Shown here one piece after another: positions 1 to 11,888 of a DNA stretch of 64,000 bases. Origin of the DNA: Lindgomyces ingoldianus (Eukaryota > Ascomycota > Dothideomycetes > Pleosporales > Lindgomycetaceae). Within the stretch, counting starts at the first letter, position 1. Each line of letters begins with the position of its first letter. The notes under the pieces were generated by a model. The model was not told where the DNA came from. It ran no database searches and saw only the letters and a program-made list of their open reading frames with translations. Made by a program: the position numbers and the translations under genes. The stretch lies in contig NW_022985164.1 of NCBI RefSeq assembly GCF_010093535.1, positions 1,960,287 through 2,024,286 of the forward strand, written 5' to 3'.

Positions 1-2019
1 ATTATCTTAGTTAAGATAAAGAGAAACTAAATACTTTTATAAAGTAATTTTAAAACATCTCTACTTAAAAAGAAGTATAAAAGGCTTAACACTAAACTCT
101 ACTTTAACTTAAGCTATTTTTAGACCTTAACTTAAATAAAACAAATTAGATAATTAATTAAATTATTACTAATAAGTATCTAAATAATAAATTTATTTAA
201 GAAACTTTAGACCTGCTCTAAAACAGCGCTAGTTAGTTAAAAAAAGTAACACTAGCTAACTATAAAAACTAAAATAGTAAGCTGTATTACTATAACTAAC
301 TTATAATTCTTAATTTTAATAAACTAAAAATTAAACTACTCTAAATTATACACAACTTGCCTATTAGAGAACACCTAGGCAGAGGAAAGACTCTTAACCT
401 ACTACAGAGAGAGTACTACTAGCCCCGCATGTTCTATACTGTACACTAATACGTATTATGTTGCTATACTTGCTGTAAAGTAAAGGCCTTTTAAAAAAAG
501 TATAATAGCCTACTTAAACTGCTCTTAATTCTTAAATAAGCTTAAAAAAACATATTAATTAATTTTATTATAAACCTACTTTTATCTAAAGAGTATATAA
601 ATATTATAGTAGTTGTTAATTACTTAACTAAGTATTAACACCTAATACTATGTTCTTTTATAACTGCCCCTAATATAGCCTAGTTATTCTACTAATATGT
701 ATAAGTTTACTATAGCCTGCCTAACATAATTATATTAGATAGAGGTACGCAGTTTGTCTTAGCCTTCTAGGACAAACTTTGTAAACAGCTCTAAATTATT
801 CTTTATCTATTTACAGCTTTTTACCTAGAGACTAACAGCTAGACTAAGAACATAAACACTGTAATAAAATAAGTCCTATAAGTGTACATAAACTACTAGT
901 AAAATAACTAGGTAAAATAGTTAGCTACAGCATAGTTTAAAGCTAATAACACAACATTTAAATTAACATAAGTATCCCTGTTCTTAGCAAACTATAAATA
1001 CTACCTTTAAATAAGATTTAAACTACTTATAAATACTCCCTAACTAACTTATTAATTTATATAAGTAATAGACATAAATAAACTTATTAATAAAATCTAA
1101 AATATATCTAAATATGTTTATAAAAAGCTTACATAGGCTTAAGCTTTTTAACAAGAGTACGTAAACTAATTTTAAACTCCTGCCCCTACGTATGTAGCTA
1201 GCAAGAAGGTTTAGCTAGACACTAGAAATATCTAAATAAACTAATAATTAAAGAAACTTAATTAGAAGAACTTTAGCCCCTTTATAGTAGCTTATATAGT
1301 CTTATTACATGCTTACTAATTAATCCTACCTAACAGCATAAAGATACACCTTGTGTTCTATGTATTATTGCTGCGCTAAGTAGCCTTTAAATCTAACTAT
1401 CTACCTAGATAGCTAAACTTACTACCTAAACCTATTATTATAAATAATAAACTAGAATATGTTATAAAAGACATTAAATAAATTTAGTTTAATAAAAAGA
1501 AACATATCTATAAATACCTTATAAAATAGACTAGATACAACAAACTGTTATAGAAACCTATAGAAGCTTTATAAAAGAACTTTACAGTAACTTAATTCTA
1601 TGCCTAATACCTATCTAAACTAAACCTGTACTCTAATAAAGATAACCTAATGCTAGAACTACTAATATAAAGAATTCCCTTCCTAATAAGGAGGGGGGTA
1701 CTGTTATAGTATCCTCTCTAGATCCTAGACATAACTGTATTAGACGTGTACTAGAGTATTATTAGTGCACATCTAACATAAACACAACATAACATAGACA
1801 TAAACTTAAACATAAACTGCCTTAACACTAACTAAACCTAAAACAGGCTTAATTTATACTTAAAGCGCTTAGACTTCTAAGCTAAGTATTTAATTACTAA
1901 TTTTCTTCTAAACCTTTCTGTTCCTTACACAACGTCTTGTACCTACTATAATACCTCACGTAGTAATTAAACTAGACCTCTGTGAAGCTCTATAACCTTA
2001 CTCGTGCACAATCGTGACA
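1..2019 (+). mobile_element. Chromovirus copy A (Ty3/gypsy), 3' part, RIP-decayed
   Basis: This is the 3' end of a gypsy-type LTR retrotransposon; its 5' part lies outside the window. Read on the plus strand and ignoring stops, an integrase is visible. A zinc-binding H/C region lies around 340-470 with a recognisable CYTC. The first catalytic block, reading VVNYLTKYQHL where D has become N, is near 610. The second, reading ILDRGTQFVLAFW, is near 735-775. A chromodomain-like block reading KYLIKQTRYNK lies near 1,500-1,560. A purine tract at 1,690-1,699 precedes the LTR. Most stops stand where Trp or Gln is expected and Asp is often Asn, which fits RIP. Nothing here is translatable. Confidence 0.85.
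1702..2019 (+). repeat. 3' LTR of chromovirus copy A (318 bp)
   Basis: It starts TGTTATAGTATCC and ends CGTGACA. It is 318 bp long and aligns over its whole length with the LTR at 10,493-10,810 and the solo LTR at 18,281-18,598. The G-rich tract immediately upstream is a good polypurine primer site and sets the orientation as plus. The differences from the cleaner solo LTR are mainly C-to-T and G-to-A. Confidence 0.9.
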
Positions 2020-3063
2020 AATATAAACTATTTAAGTACCTAGTAATGCCTTTTAGCTTAGCTAACACGCCTAGTACTTTTTAATATTTTATAAATAACT
2101 TACTTTAACCCTACCTAGACATGTTCTACACTATGTATATTAATAATATTCTAATCTATAGTAATAGCCTTTTAAAGTATAAACAGCATGTATGCCTAGT
2201 ACTAAAGGCTATAGAAAAAGCAGGTCTGTAACTTAACATAGATAAATATAAGTTCTACTAATTAAAGGTTACATATTTAGAATATGTAATTTTTATAAAT
2301 AGCATTTAAATAGACTCTATTAAGGTTTAGACTATGCTAGATTAGTAATACTTAAAAAATATAAAAAATGTTTAAGCTTTTATAAAATTTATTAACTTTT
2401 ACTAATAATTTATTAACAACTTTTTATAGTAAGTAAGCCTTATAATTACACTTACTAAAAAAAAAATTTAATTTAACTTTAACTTAAATTACTAATAGTT
2501 TTTTAACTAGCTAAAAAAAGCTTTTACTAAAGCTCTAATACTCTACTACTTTAACTTTAAACTACTAATACTTGTAAAAGCTAATGCCTTAGACTACATA
2601 GTAGCAAAAGTTCTTTTCTAGACTAAGCTAGATAAGACTATTAGGCCTATTACATACTTTTTAAAAAGAATAAGTTTTATAGAAGGTAATTATAAGATCT
2701 ATAATAAAAAATTACTTGCTATAGTACACTACTTTAAATAATAGCAACCTAAACTAAAAAGTGCAGCGCATCTAATATAGGTCTTATCTAACTATAAGAA
2801 CTTATAGTACTTTATAACTATAAAATAACTTAGCTACTAATAAGCCTATTAGTTTAAATACTTATTTTATTTTAATTTTAAGATTACTTATTATTCTAGT
2901 TAAAATAAAAAGAAACTAGATGCCTTTATAAAGTAATTCTAAAACATTTTTACTTAAAAAAAAGTGTAAAAAGCTTAACACTAAACTCTACTTTAACTTA
3001 AGCTATTTTTAAACCTTAACCTAAATAAAATAAATTAAATAATTAATTAAATTATTACTAATA
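2020..3063 (+). mobile_element. Chromovirus copy B, first segment: reverse transcriptase and RNase H
   Basis: The segment opens inside the reverse transcriptase. Read on the plus strand it gives LFKYLVMPFSLANTPSTF, then MYINNILIYSN near 2,136-2,168 (the YIDD catalytic motif with both Asp codons mutated to Asn). An RNase H block follows at about 2,520-2,760 (for example RPITYFLKR). It begins immediately after the LTR of copy A. Either A inserted into B, or a deletion joined an LTR to the middle of pol. From about 2,890 it matches position 1 onward of copy A. The element resumes at 8,963 after a nested insertion. Confidence 0.85.
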
Positions 3064-3315
3064 TGTTAAATAGACTCTCTGCTAGCTAGCACTTAGTATT
3101 AGCAAATGCGTACAAGACAGAGAGGTTTGCACAGTGTAAACATCGCACAGGGGTGTTAGGTAACTAGTGTTAATTGCTTCTTGTTGTTTCTATTGTACAA
3201 AAGAAAGGGGTTAATATAGTCCTAAACTCTGCGCACAGATCTCTGTGCACAGGGATCTAGGCGCATCTAAGCCATGTGACTATTAACTAGGCGCCTAAAT
3301 ATTACTATTTAGATA
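3064..3315 (-). repeat. Left LTR of element C (252 bp)
   Basis: It differs from the right LTR at only a handful of positions, all transitions. It still contains several CpG sites and a GCGCACAGATCTCTGTGCAC palindrome-like core, so it is far less mutated than the adjoining interior. Confidence 0.9.
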
Positions 3316-6300
3316 TTAGCAACTTTTTGTTTTTTCTTTATACAGGACTTGCCTTGTTTACACATACAGTAGACAGGTTACTATAGGGCCCTTTTTGCCT
3401 ATTTTATATAGGCTTAAGTCTATTAACTAACGCTTTAACTCTAATAGTTAGTTAGTTGTACAAAATTAGTTTCTTAAAAGCAGAGTTTAGCGCCTTTTTT
3501 ATATAGACATTTATAAGGTTGTTTTTTTTATTAATCTACTTAATCTCTATAATCTCCCTCTTTTTATATAATTTTTAAATTAATATAATATTAATTATAA
3601 GTTTCTTTTTATTTATTGTCCTAAGCTTTATAAGACATTTATACAGAAATCTTAAATCTATGCATAGTATAATAAGTACAGGAGGTATTCTAAGCATACA
3701 TGTAATCTAGTTAATAGTTGTACTTAGTGCAATTACGTAGTTAAATCCTCCTACTATTCTGTACAGCTTACTAGCTAGGACAGAGCAGGTAACGCGTTTA
3801 CACTTAGAGGAGTTCTAGTGTACAATATTACCTATAATTTTAAAGTTATATAAGTTTCTAGTTTACTACTTAGTTTTAAAAATAATAAAAAAGCTAAGCT
3901 ATAAACTTAAGTCCTTATTATTTATAAATAATTTATTAGTAAAGATAAATAACTTTATATAGAAAAAATTAAGTAGTACATATAATAATCCTTTATTTTA
4001 GTTATTAATTTGCTATTAGATTTATACATTTAATGCCTTAATATTGTTATACAACAGTAACATAACTTAAGCAGCAGTAGACAGGTTAAATGCTGCCTTA
4101 GGTTAACATACTAATGCAATATAGGCACCTCGCGCGCGCTGTTTAACGTACTTCTGCGCGGCATCCTCTACCTTAGACTTTATTATGTGTAGATTTCTAG
4201 CTTAACCTTTTTATATAAAAATAATATTATTTTATATAAGGTAAATCTTTTCTTTATTAAATTTAATAGCCTAATTATGTAATAGTATAGTCTTAGGCTT
4301 TACTTAAAAGTTAGCTTTAAGCAATTTTTTTTTCTTTTTTTATATAAAATTAGCTGTAATAATACTAAGAGTATTATTTATCTATAGTTCTATAATACTA
4401 AACACTGTTAAGCCTTTATATGTAATTAATAAGCATAAATTATATAATAAGGTTTTTATAAAAAGTTTATTTTTATAATAGTTATAGTATGTCTTAAACT
4501 AATACAAGCCTAACTCTACTGCGCTGTATAGTAGTTATACAACTTTAAATATTATGTGTAGAGAAAAGCTTTTACAAAGTTTTTTTAGTAGTTATGTAAA
4601 AAAAGTATAAATAAGCTTATCTATTAATTATACATATACCTAAGTAATATTACATAGTTTATAGTGCATGTTGTATAAAGCTATTAGTAATAAGCTAATA
4701 GCTAGAATTAACCTCTAACTTATTTTTTAAATTATAGAAGACTATATAAGGATTTTTTTCTTCTTTTTATTTAAATATCTTATAAACATAAGTTGTAACT
4801 TTTTATATAGTTTTATTAATTTCTCTTTAACTTTATATATAAGTTAAAAGTTAAAGATCTGTCTCTTATAAATTAATAAATTATATAAAAGTACTTTAAA
4901 TGTGCTACCTATAATTAGGCTTTTTATTTCTGTATAGTCTAATTCTTTAAATAGTTTTCTAGGTATTATAATTACACTGTCTGCATAGAGCTTAATTACT
5001 AGAGTGTAGTTATTCTTTTCCTTTTAGGTTAAAAATATTATGTCTTATATAGAATTCTTATATAGTCTTTTATAGCCTTTCTTAGCTAGCTATAGTTCTA
5101 GTTCTAGTTTGTACAATAAATCTAATGCTACTTAAAAGGCTATTTTATGCAGTTTATTAACTAGAGTTAGTTGCTTGCGTAGGCAACCTCTTTTTTATGC
5201 CTATAGAGGATCTCTTTGTACTAGGGCTAGTTTATCTAGATCTAGTAATTCTTATGCAGGTTTATTTTTATCTTTTATACAATAATATAGCATAACTTAT
5301 ATATAGTAGAGTTTTACTAGACTATTCTCTATCTTAATAATAACATTTAAGGCCTTAATTTCTTTTACTATGTGTAGTTCTGTCTATCTCTTCTTCTTTT
5401 ACTACATTTTTACTTTAGAACTAAGTAGGAGATTTAGTACTTTATATAAAGTTAAGCTGTTTTAGGTATTAATTACATAGTTAATATTAACTTTTACTCT
5501 TTTACTTTAAAGCATTTTTATTACCTTTTGTATAGCATTAGCTTATGTAATAATATTAAAGGATAGTGTAGAATCTATATTAATTCTTAAGTACATTCTA
5601 AACATAAGTAATGTAGGTATAAGACTATTTAGTCTTACTATATTATTTAGGGCTTTAATAGCTATTTATAACACTAACTTATTATTTGTACAATTATCTA
5701 ATTCTGCATAGAGGATATTATACGCATGTTGCAGTAGTGCGTGCGCGCGCTTAATCTTCCCTAGAGCCTAATAGGCCTCTACTAGCATTTGTTAACACAT
5801 TGCTCTTATAATCTTTACATAATTCTAGAAGTCTTTAGATGTAAAGTTTATACTAAAGTTATGTATAATGTAATTAGGTAAGCTTTAGTACATGTTAATC
5901 TAACACTTACAAAGCGCGTTCTAGGTATCTTATGTAAACATTAATTTTAAGAAGGTTGCTGCTTAGAATAATGTATTTACATTAATTACATATAGTACAT
6001 CTTAGTTACTAATTTATATAATATTAATTACTATCTTATAATTAAAGTATAAATTATTTTTAATTATAAACTTAAATTTTTATAGTACTAGGTTATGTAG
6101 CTAACACATATAGTAAAACTTCTTAATCTTTTCTAGCACTACAGCATTAATGTTATAGCTAGCGCTAGTTAGCATCTTCTAGAGTCTTTTTATGCAAAAG
6201 TGTCTAAATTAGCAGTAGAGGCAGTAAAGTTTTAATTTAGTAAAAAAAGATATAAATTCTTCTTTACTAACATTAAAAAAAAGTGTCTTTATTTTTATAT

Positions 6301-8710
6301 AATAAGGACAGTAGTTTTATCTTTGCGTACAATAACATTTAAAATGTTGTTAAAGTATGCCCTAAGTTAGTTAGCATCTACTAGCAATAGCAGGAATAGT
6401 GTTAGAGTCTCTAGAATGTAATATGTTATGTTACTAACTAAGTTAGTAATTTATATAGTACTAATTAATTCTATTAATCTTTATTTTTTAAAGCTAATAC
6501 TCTCTTTTTTTAGTGTTTAGTCTACTTTTGTATAAGGGAATTCTTGTAGGTATGCTTTAAGTTATAACTTCCCTACAGTAAAGATTTTTACTGCGCTAGT
6601 ATCTTATAGTTTACCTTAGTATACTGTATAGTATTAATCTTTAAGAATAAACTATTCTGTGTATCCTTTAGGTTCTAGGCTGTAGATGTCCTCTGCAGTT
6701 ACATAGTAAAGAAATACAGTATTAGTAAGGTAGTTAATAATCTTTTTACTTTTTTTTTATTTAAGTTATTATTATTATGTAACTTCTTTTTTTTCTACTT
6801 TAGTTTACTTTTAAACTTTTAAATGTACATATTTACCTTTTTACATGTTAGTGTCTTATTATAAAATTCTTTATATAAAAAGATATATTAGCATTTTATA
6901 TAAGATTAATTTATATAAAAATAATTTATTAACTAACATTTTTTTTATAATAAACAAAGTATTACTTTAATTATATAGAAAACTATAGTCTAAATAATTC
7001 TTTATATCCTCTTAAGCTTCTTCTATGTTATTAATAGCTATATATATATAGTAAGCTATATTGCCTATTAGTGTAGTACATGTTCTAGGATTTATTTATA
7101 AATGTATTATTCTGTTAATTAATTATAACCTAAAGTGCTAAATAAAGGTTACTATACAGTGCCTTACATATAGGCTTAATTAAAAACATTACTTATTTAA
7201 GTTTAAGTTGCCCTTAGCATGCTTATATAATAGTAGTGTAAAGCAGTATCTTACTTTAAAATTATAAACTAAAAGCTTTTTATGTAAAAGTAAGTTTATT
7301 AATTATAGCTTTAAAAGCTTTATATAAAGTTTTTATAAAGTTTTTATAAAGTTTTTTTACTTACTTTATGTAAAGCTTATTATTATTTAATCTGTTTAAT
7401 ACTAGTTATAGTTTATGTTAGTATTAAAGTAATTACTAAGCTGCTTATACAGTAACTTTTATAATTATTCTAGACTAATATTATAAAAGTAGAACATGTG
7501 TGCGCGCCCTTTAAAGATATTAGAAAAGATGCTTACATATAATACCTTAAAAATAGTAAGGCATTAGCAAAGCTTAATAAATACTATAGCCTTATTAGCT
7601 AGAATATTATATAGTTACTTTATGTAGTTATTTTTCTTTTTTTATACTTTTTAGAATTATATAACCTTCTTAAGTGTAAGGTTCTCTGCTGTAATATTTT
7701 ATGTAGGTAGAAGTTAGTATAGATTATATAGTAATTAAATTATATATAGTAGGTACAAGCTTTAGGGAATCTTATGCAGAGCTGTGGCTACAGGAATATG
7801 TAGCTACCTAGTTATGCTCTTGTACAGTAAGCTATTACAAGGTAGTTATACTAATTATAGAGAAAGTATTAAGTCTATAAGTAATTTATATAAAGACATC
7901 CTTTATTATGTTAAAACTAGTAATAGTAGTAATAGTTTTATATAATGCTTTAGTAAAATAGTAAATGTGTGTTCTTCTTTTATAAGTCTATATAGTGTAG
8001 TAGCCTTTATTATGTCCTTTTTAAAGCTAATGCCTTTATTTTATAAAGTAGTAATTAGTTTTTATAAGAATAGTTAGCTAAGATCTCTAAAGTGTATAAG
8101 CTTCTACTTTATAAAGTTATCTTAAAAGTCCTTAAGTGTACATACATTTATTACACTTAACATGTAGAGTTCTATAATTAAGTTAGCTATATACAAATTA
8201 AGCTTTTTTTTAAGTGTGTTATTTAATAGTTTAATTTTATTTACCTAATTTTTAATGTTTATCTGCTTTACTAGAGTCTTTGCTAAGATGCCTATAAAAG
8301 GTACATATTAGTTATATGTTAATATGTTATGTTAGCTAGTTATAAATAGAGCTGGCGTTACTTATTGCTTTATAGTAGTTAATTATGCGTTATTGCGCGC
8401 TGTCTTACTTCTTGTTGTATGCTGCCTCTAAACAGCCTTATGCAAAAAGATAAAACAGACCTTCTAGCATTAAATAAGCACTACTATTTGTACAATACCT
8501 TTAAATAGTATTATATAGACAGGTTTCTTACTCTTACTTAAGTAACTAAACAGAGATTTATAGCTACTTGCATATAAATTAGACTCTGTCTTTACTCTTA
8601 CTAATTTATAGTTAAAGTAGTAAGAAAAAAGATTTTTCTTATACACAAACTTTTAAATAGAAAGGTATAAAAAAAGCTTTCTCTCTTATAGTATTTAAAC
8701 TACTAATTAG

Positions 8711-8962
8711 TGTTAAATAGACTCTCTGCTAGCTAGCACTTAGTGTTAGCAAATGCGTACAAGACAGAGAGGTTTGCACAGTGTAAACATCACACAGGGG
8801 TGTTAGGTAACTAGTGTTAATTGCTTCTTGTTATTTCTATTGTACAAAGGAAAGAGGTTAATATAGTCCTAAACTCTGCGCACAGATCTCTGTGCACAGG
8901 GATCTAGGCGCATCTAAGCCACGTAACTATTAACTAGGCGCCTAAATATTACTATTTAGACA
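8711..8962 (-). repeat. Right LTR of element C (252 bp)
   Basis: This is the partner of the LTR at 3,064-3,315 and has the same length. It ends TTTAGACA and is followed by the AATA target duplication, after which the chromovirus reading resumes. Confidence 0.9.
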
Positions 8963-10810
8963 AATAAGTATTTAAATAATAAATTTATCTAAAAAACTTT
9001 AAACTTACTCTAAAACAGCACTAGTTAGTTAAAAAAAGTAACACTAGCTAACTATAAAAACTAAAATAGTAAGCTATATTACTATAACTAACTTATAATT
9101 TTTAATTTTAATAAACTAAAAATTAAACTACTCTAAATTATACACAACTTGCCTGTTAAAGAACACCTAGGTAGAGGAAAGACTCTTAACCTACTATAAA
9201 AAGAGTACTACTAGCTCCACATGTTCTATACTGTACGCTAATATGTATTATGTTACTATACTTACTATAAAGTAAAGGCCTTTTAAAAAAGGTATAATAG
9301 CTTACTTAAACTACTTCTAATCTCTAAACAAGCTTAAAAAGACATATTAATTAATTTTATTATAAACCTACTTTTATCTAAAAAGTATATAAATATTATA
9401 GTAGTTATTAATTACTTAACTAAGTATTAATACTTAATACTATGTTCCTTTATAACTGCCTCTAATATAGCCTAGTTATTCTACTAATATGTATAAGTTT
9501 ACTATAGCCTGCCTAACATAATTATATTAGATAGAGGTACACAGTTTGTCTTAGCCTTTTAGGACAAACTCTGTAAATAGCTTTAAATTGTCTCTTATTT
9601 ATCTACAGCTTTTTACCTAAAAACTAATAGCTAAACTAAAAATATAAACACTATAATAAAATAAGTTTTATAAGTGTATATAAACTACTAGTAAAATAAC
9701 TAGGTAAAATAGTTAGCTATAGCATAGTTTAAAGCTAATAACATAATATTTAAATTAACATAAGTATCTTTATTTTTAGTAAACTATAGATACTACTTTT
9801 AAATAGAATTTAAACTACTTTTAAATACTCTCTAACTAACTTATTAATTTATATAAGTAATAAATATAAATAAACTTATTAATAAAATTTAAAATATATT
9901 TAAATATGTTTATAAAAAGCTTATATAAGCTTAAGCTTTTTAATAAAAGTACATAAACTAATTTTAAACCTCTGCCTTTATATATGCAGCTAGTAAGAAG
10001 GTCTAGCTAGACACTAAAAATATTTAAATAAACTAATAATTAAAAAAACTTAATTAGAAAAACTTTAGCCCCTTTATAGTAGCTTATATAGTTTTATTAT
10101 ATGCTTACTAATTAATTCTACTTAATAGCATAAAGATATACCTTATGTTCTATGTATTATTACTGCGCTAAGTAGCCTTTAAATTTAACTATCTACTTAG
10201 ATAGCTAAACTTACTACTTAAACTTATTATTATAAATAATAAACTAGAATATATTATAAAAAACATTAAATAAATTTAGTTTAATAAAAAAAATATATTT
10301 ATAAATACTTTATAAAATAGACTAGATATAATAAACTATTATAAAAACTTATAAAAGCTTTATAAAAAAACTTTATAGTAACCTAATTTTATGCCTAATA
10401 CTTATCTAAACTAAACTTATACTTTAATAAAGATAACTTAATGCTAAAACTACTAATGTAAAAAATTCCTTTTCTAATAAGAGGGGGGGTACTGTTACAG
10501 TATCCTTCTTAGATCCTAGACATAACTGTATTAGACATGTACTAGAGTATTATTAGTACACGTCTAACATAAACATAACATAACATAGATATAAACTTAA
10601 GTATAAACTACTTTAACACTAACTAAACTTAAAATAGGCTTAATTTATACTTAAAGCGCTTAGACTTTTAAGCTAAGTATTTAATTACTAATTTCCTTCT
10701 AAACCTTTCTGTTCCTTACACAACGTCTTATACCTACTATAATACCTTACGTAGTAATTAAACTAGACCTCTGTAAAGCTCTATAACCTTACTTGTGCAC
10801 AATTGTGACA
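8963..10810 (+). mobile_element. Chromovirus copy B, second segment: integrase, chromodomain, 3' LTR
   Basis: It continues copy B after the nested insertion and aligns with 170-2,019 of copy A through the whole integrase and chromodomain. It carries more C-to-T/G-to-A changes than copy A (for example in the chromodomain region at 10,250-10,420), so it looks older or more often mutated. A purine tract at 10,481-10,489 precedes the 3' LTR. Confidence 0.87.
10493..10810 (+). repeat. 3' LTR of chromovirus copy B (318 bp)
   Basis: It starts TGTTACAGTATCC and ends ATTGTGACA. It has the same length as the copy A LTR and the solo LTR at 18,281. Confidence 0.9.
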
Positions 10811-11888
10811 AGAAGCTATCTTAGACTAGCTCTGTTAGAGAGCCTGCAAAATTCTAGGGGATTTAGTCTACTAGTAGTTATGTTCTAGTTAGAAGGGCAA
10901 TATTGTTTATCTAAAATTAGGGTATAAACAGGTTAAAATTCCCTGCGCGTTTAAACTTTATTTACTAATAATAGTTAGAATCTAGTAAAAAAAATACTAT
11001 TTTATAGCTACACTTTATTTCTACATTATATTAAATTCTAAGCCTATTTAGACATATAGTAGTAGAGATATTATAAATCTAATTCTATTGTAATGCTCTT
11101 AAAATAGGCCTATTTATAGAGAAAATCACAAAAGTCCCTCAGACAGCTGAGGAGAGAAACGCTACTAACGGAGGTTAGAAACCGCCAACCCCTAGGCCAT
11201 ACTCTATTTAGAGTAGCATTATGCATGGTGGTTTGTGCGTCCTCGGTTCTCTCCTCACCCCGGCTGAGCTAGCTGAGATAACTGGTGGGCTGTACCAGCT
11301 GAGCCCTGGAGGCTAGGCGATGCTATTCTACGAAGTCCAAGAACTTGTCGCACGTGTCTCACGCGATATCATACCCATGTACTGCACTATTCACTCATTA
11401 GGCATAGCTCCTTTCTCGTACAGTATATAGTCAGCCCAGAGCTCTATCGAGCTCCTTAGAGCTTACAATACACTCGTGCAGTCCACTTTGTTTGGATCTC
11501 AGTACCTTGTTGATTCGCTTACCATATGACCCCTTCTCAGCTCATGCAAGAGAACTAGTAGGTATGCTCTGCGAGCCAGCTCAAGACATCCCGTTCTCCT
11601 CCCGATGGAGTGGATTTTCTCCTTCGATGCACATCTAAAACAGGACCTCTGCTGCCAGCTCAAGACTGACAACGTCTCCAAAAAAAAAAAGCATATCTCC
11701 TGAAACGTGGTATTGCCTCGCCAAAACCTAAGATTCTTCCGTCTCTATAGTTTTCTTGATTTGTGTAAGATTAATTTCGATCTATCCATACACATACTAA
11801 CTACGCAATTTCTCGAGTATTCGTTTGGTAAATCCTGATACTACCCATGTGTCTTCTGTAGATTAACACTTGGATCTAGTCTCAATGC
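10811..11888. other. Intergenic stretch, no gene recognised
   Basis: The first 300 bp are AT-rich repeat-like sequence. 11,148-11,257 holds the nested inverted repeat listed separately. After about 11,330 the base composition becomes normal. Short ORFs here have no support. Confidence 0.6.
11148..11257. repeat. Nested inverted repeats, potential 110-bp hairpin
   Basis: Three concentric inverted repeats are visible. The outer arms are TGAGGAGAGAAAC (11,148-11,160) and GGTTCTCTCCTCA (11,245-11,257). The middle arms are AAACCGCC (11,179-11,186) and GGTGGTTT (11,227-11,234). The innermost is TACTCTATTTAGAGTA (11,200-11,215). It could be a small foldback element or a structured transcript. No known RNA family is recognised. 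Confidence 0.6.

Larger units (their letters stand above)
3064..8962 (-). mobile_element. Nested LTR retrotransposon C (5,899 bp, 252-bp LTRs)
   Basis: It is bounded by two 252-bp direct repeats starting TGTTAAATAG and ending TAGA(C/T)A, and flanked by a 4-bp duplication AATA (3,060-3,063 and 8,963-8,966). The uninterrupted target sequence is seen in copy A near 167-185. A pyrimidine-rich tract just inside the left LTR (3,320-3,340), read on the other strand, looks like a polypurine tract, so the minus orientation is inferred. The interior is AT-rich with stops in all frames. Minus-strand fragments near 4,830-5,250 read like the start of a copia-type reverse transcriptase, but that assignment is weak. 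Confidence 0.85.

Noticed and set aside
1..10810. CRISPR-like or tandem satellite array suggested by repeated blocks
   Set aside because: The repeats are explained by LTR pairs and two copies of one retrotransposon.
11100..11330. Possible tRNA or SINE: CTCAGCTGGTACAGC on the minus strand resembles an A box and GGTTAGAAACC on the plus strand resembles a B box
   Set aside because: The two boxes are on opposite strands and no cloverleaf can be folded.
11499..11681. 60-codon minus-strand ORF near the hairpin
   Set aside because: No domain, no splice context, and it lies in a non-conserved-looking intergenic stretch.
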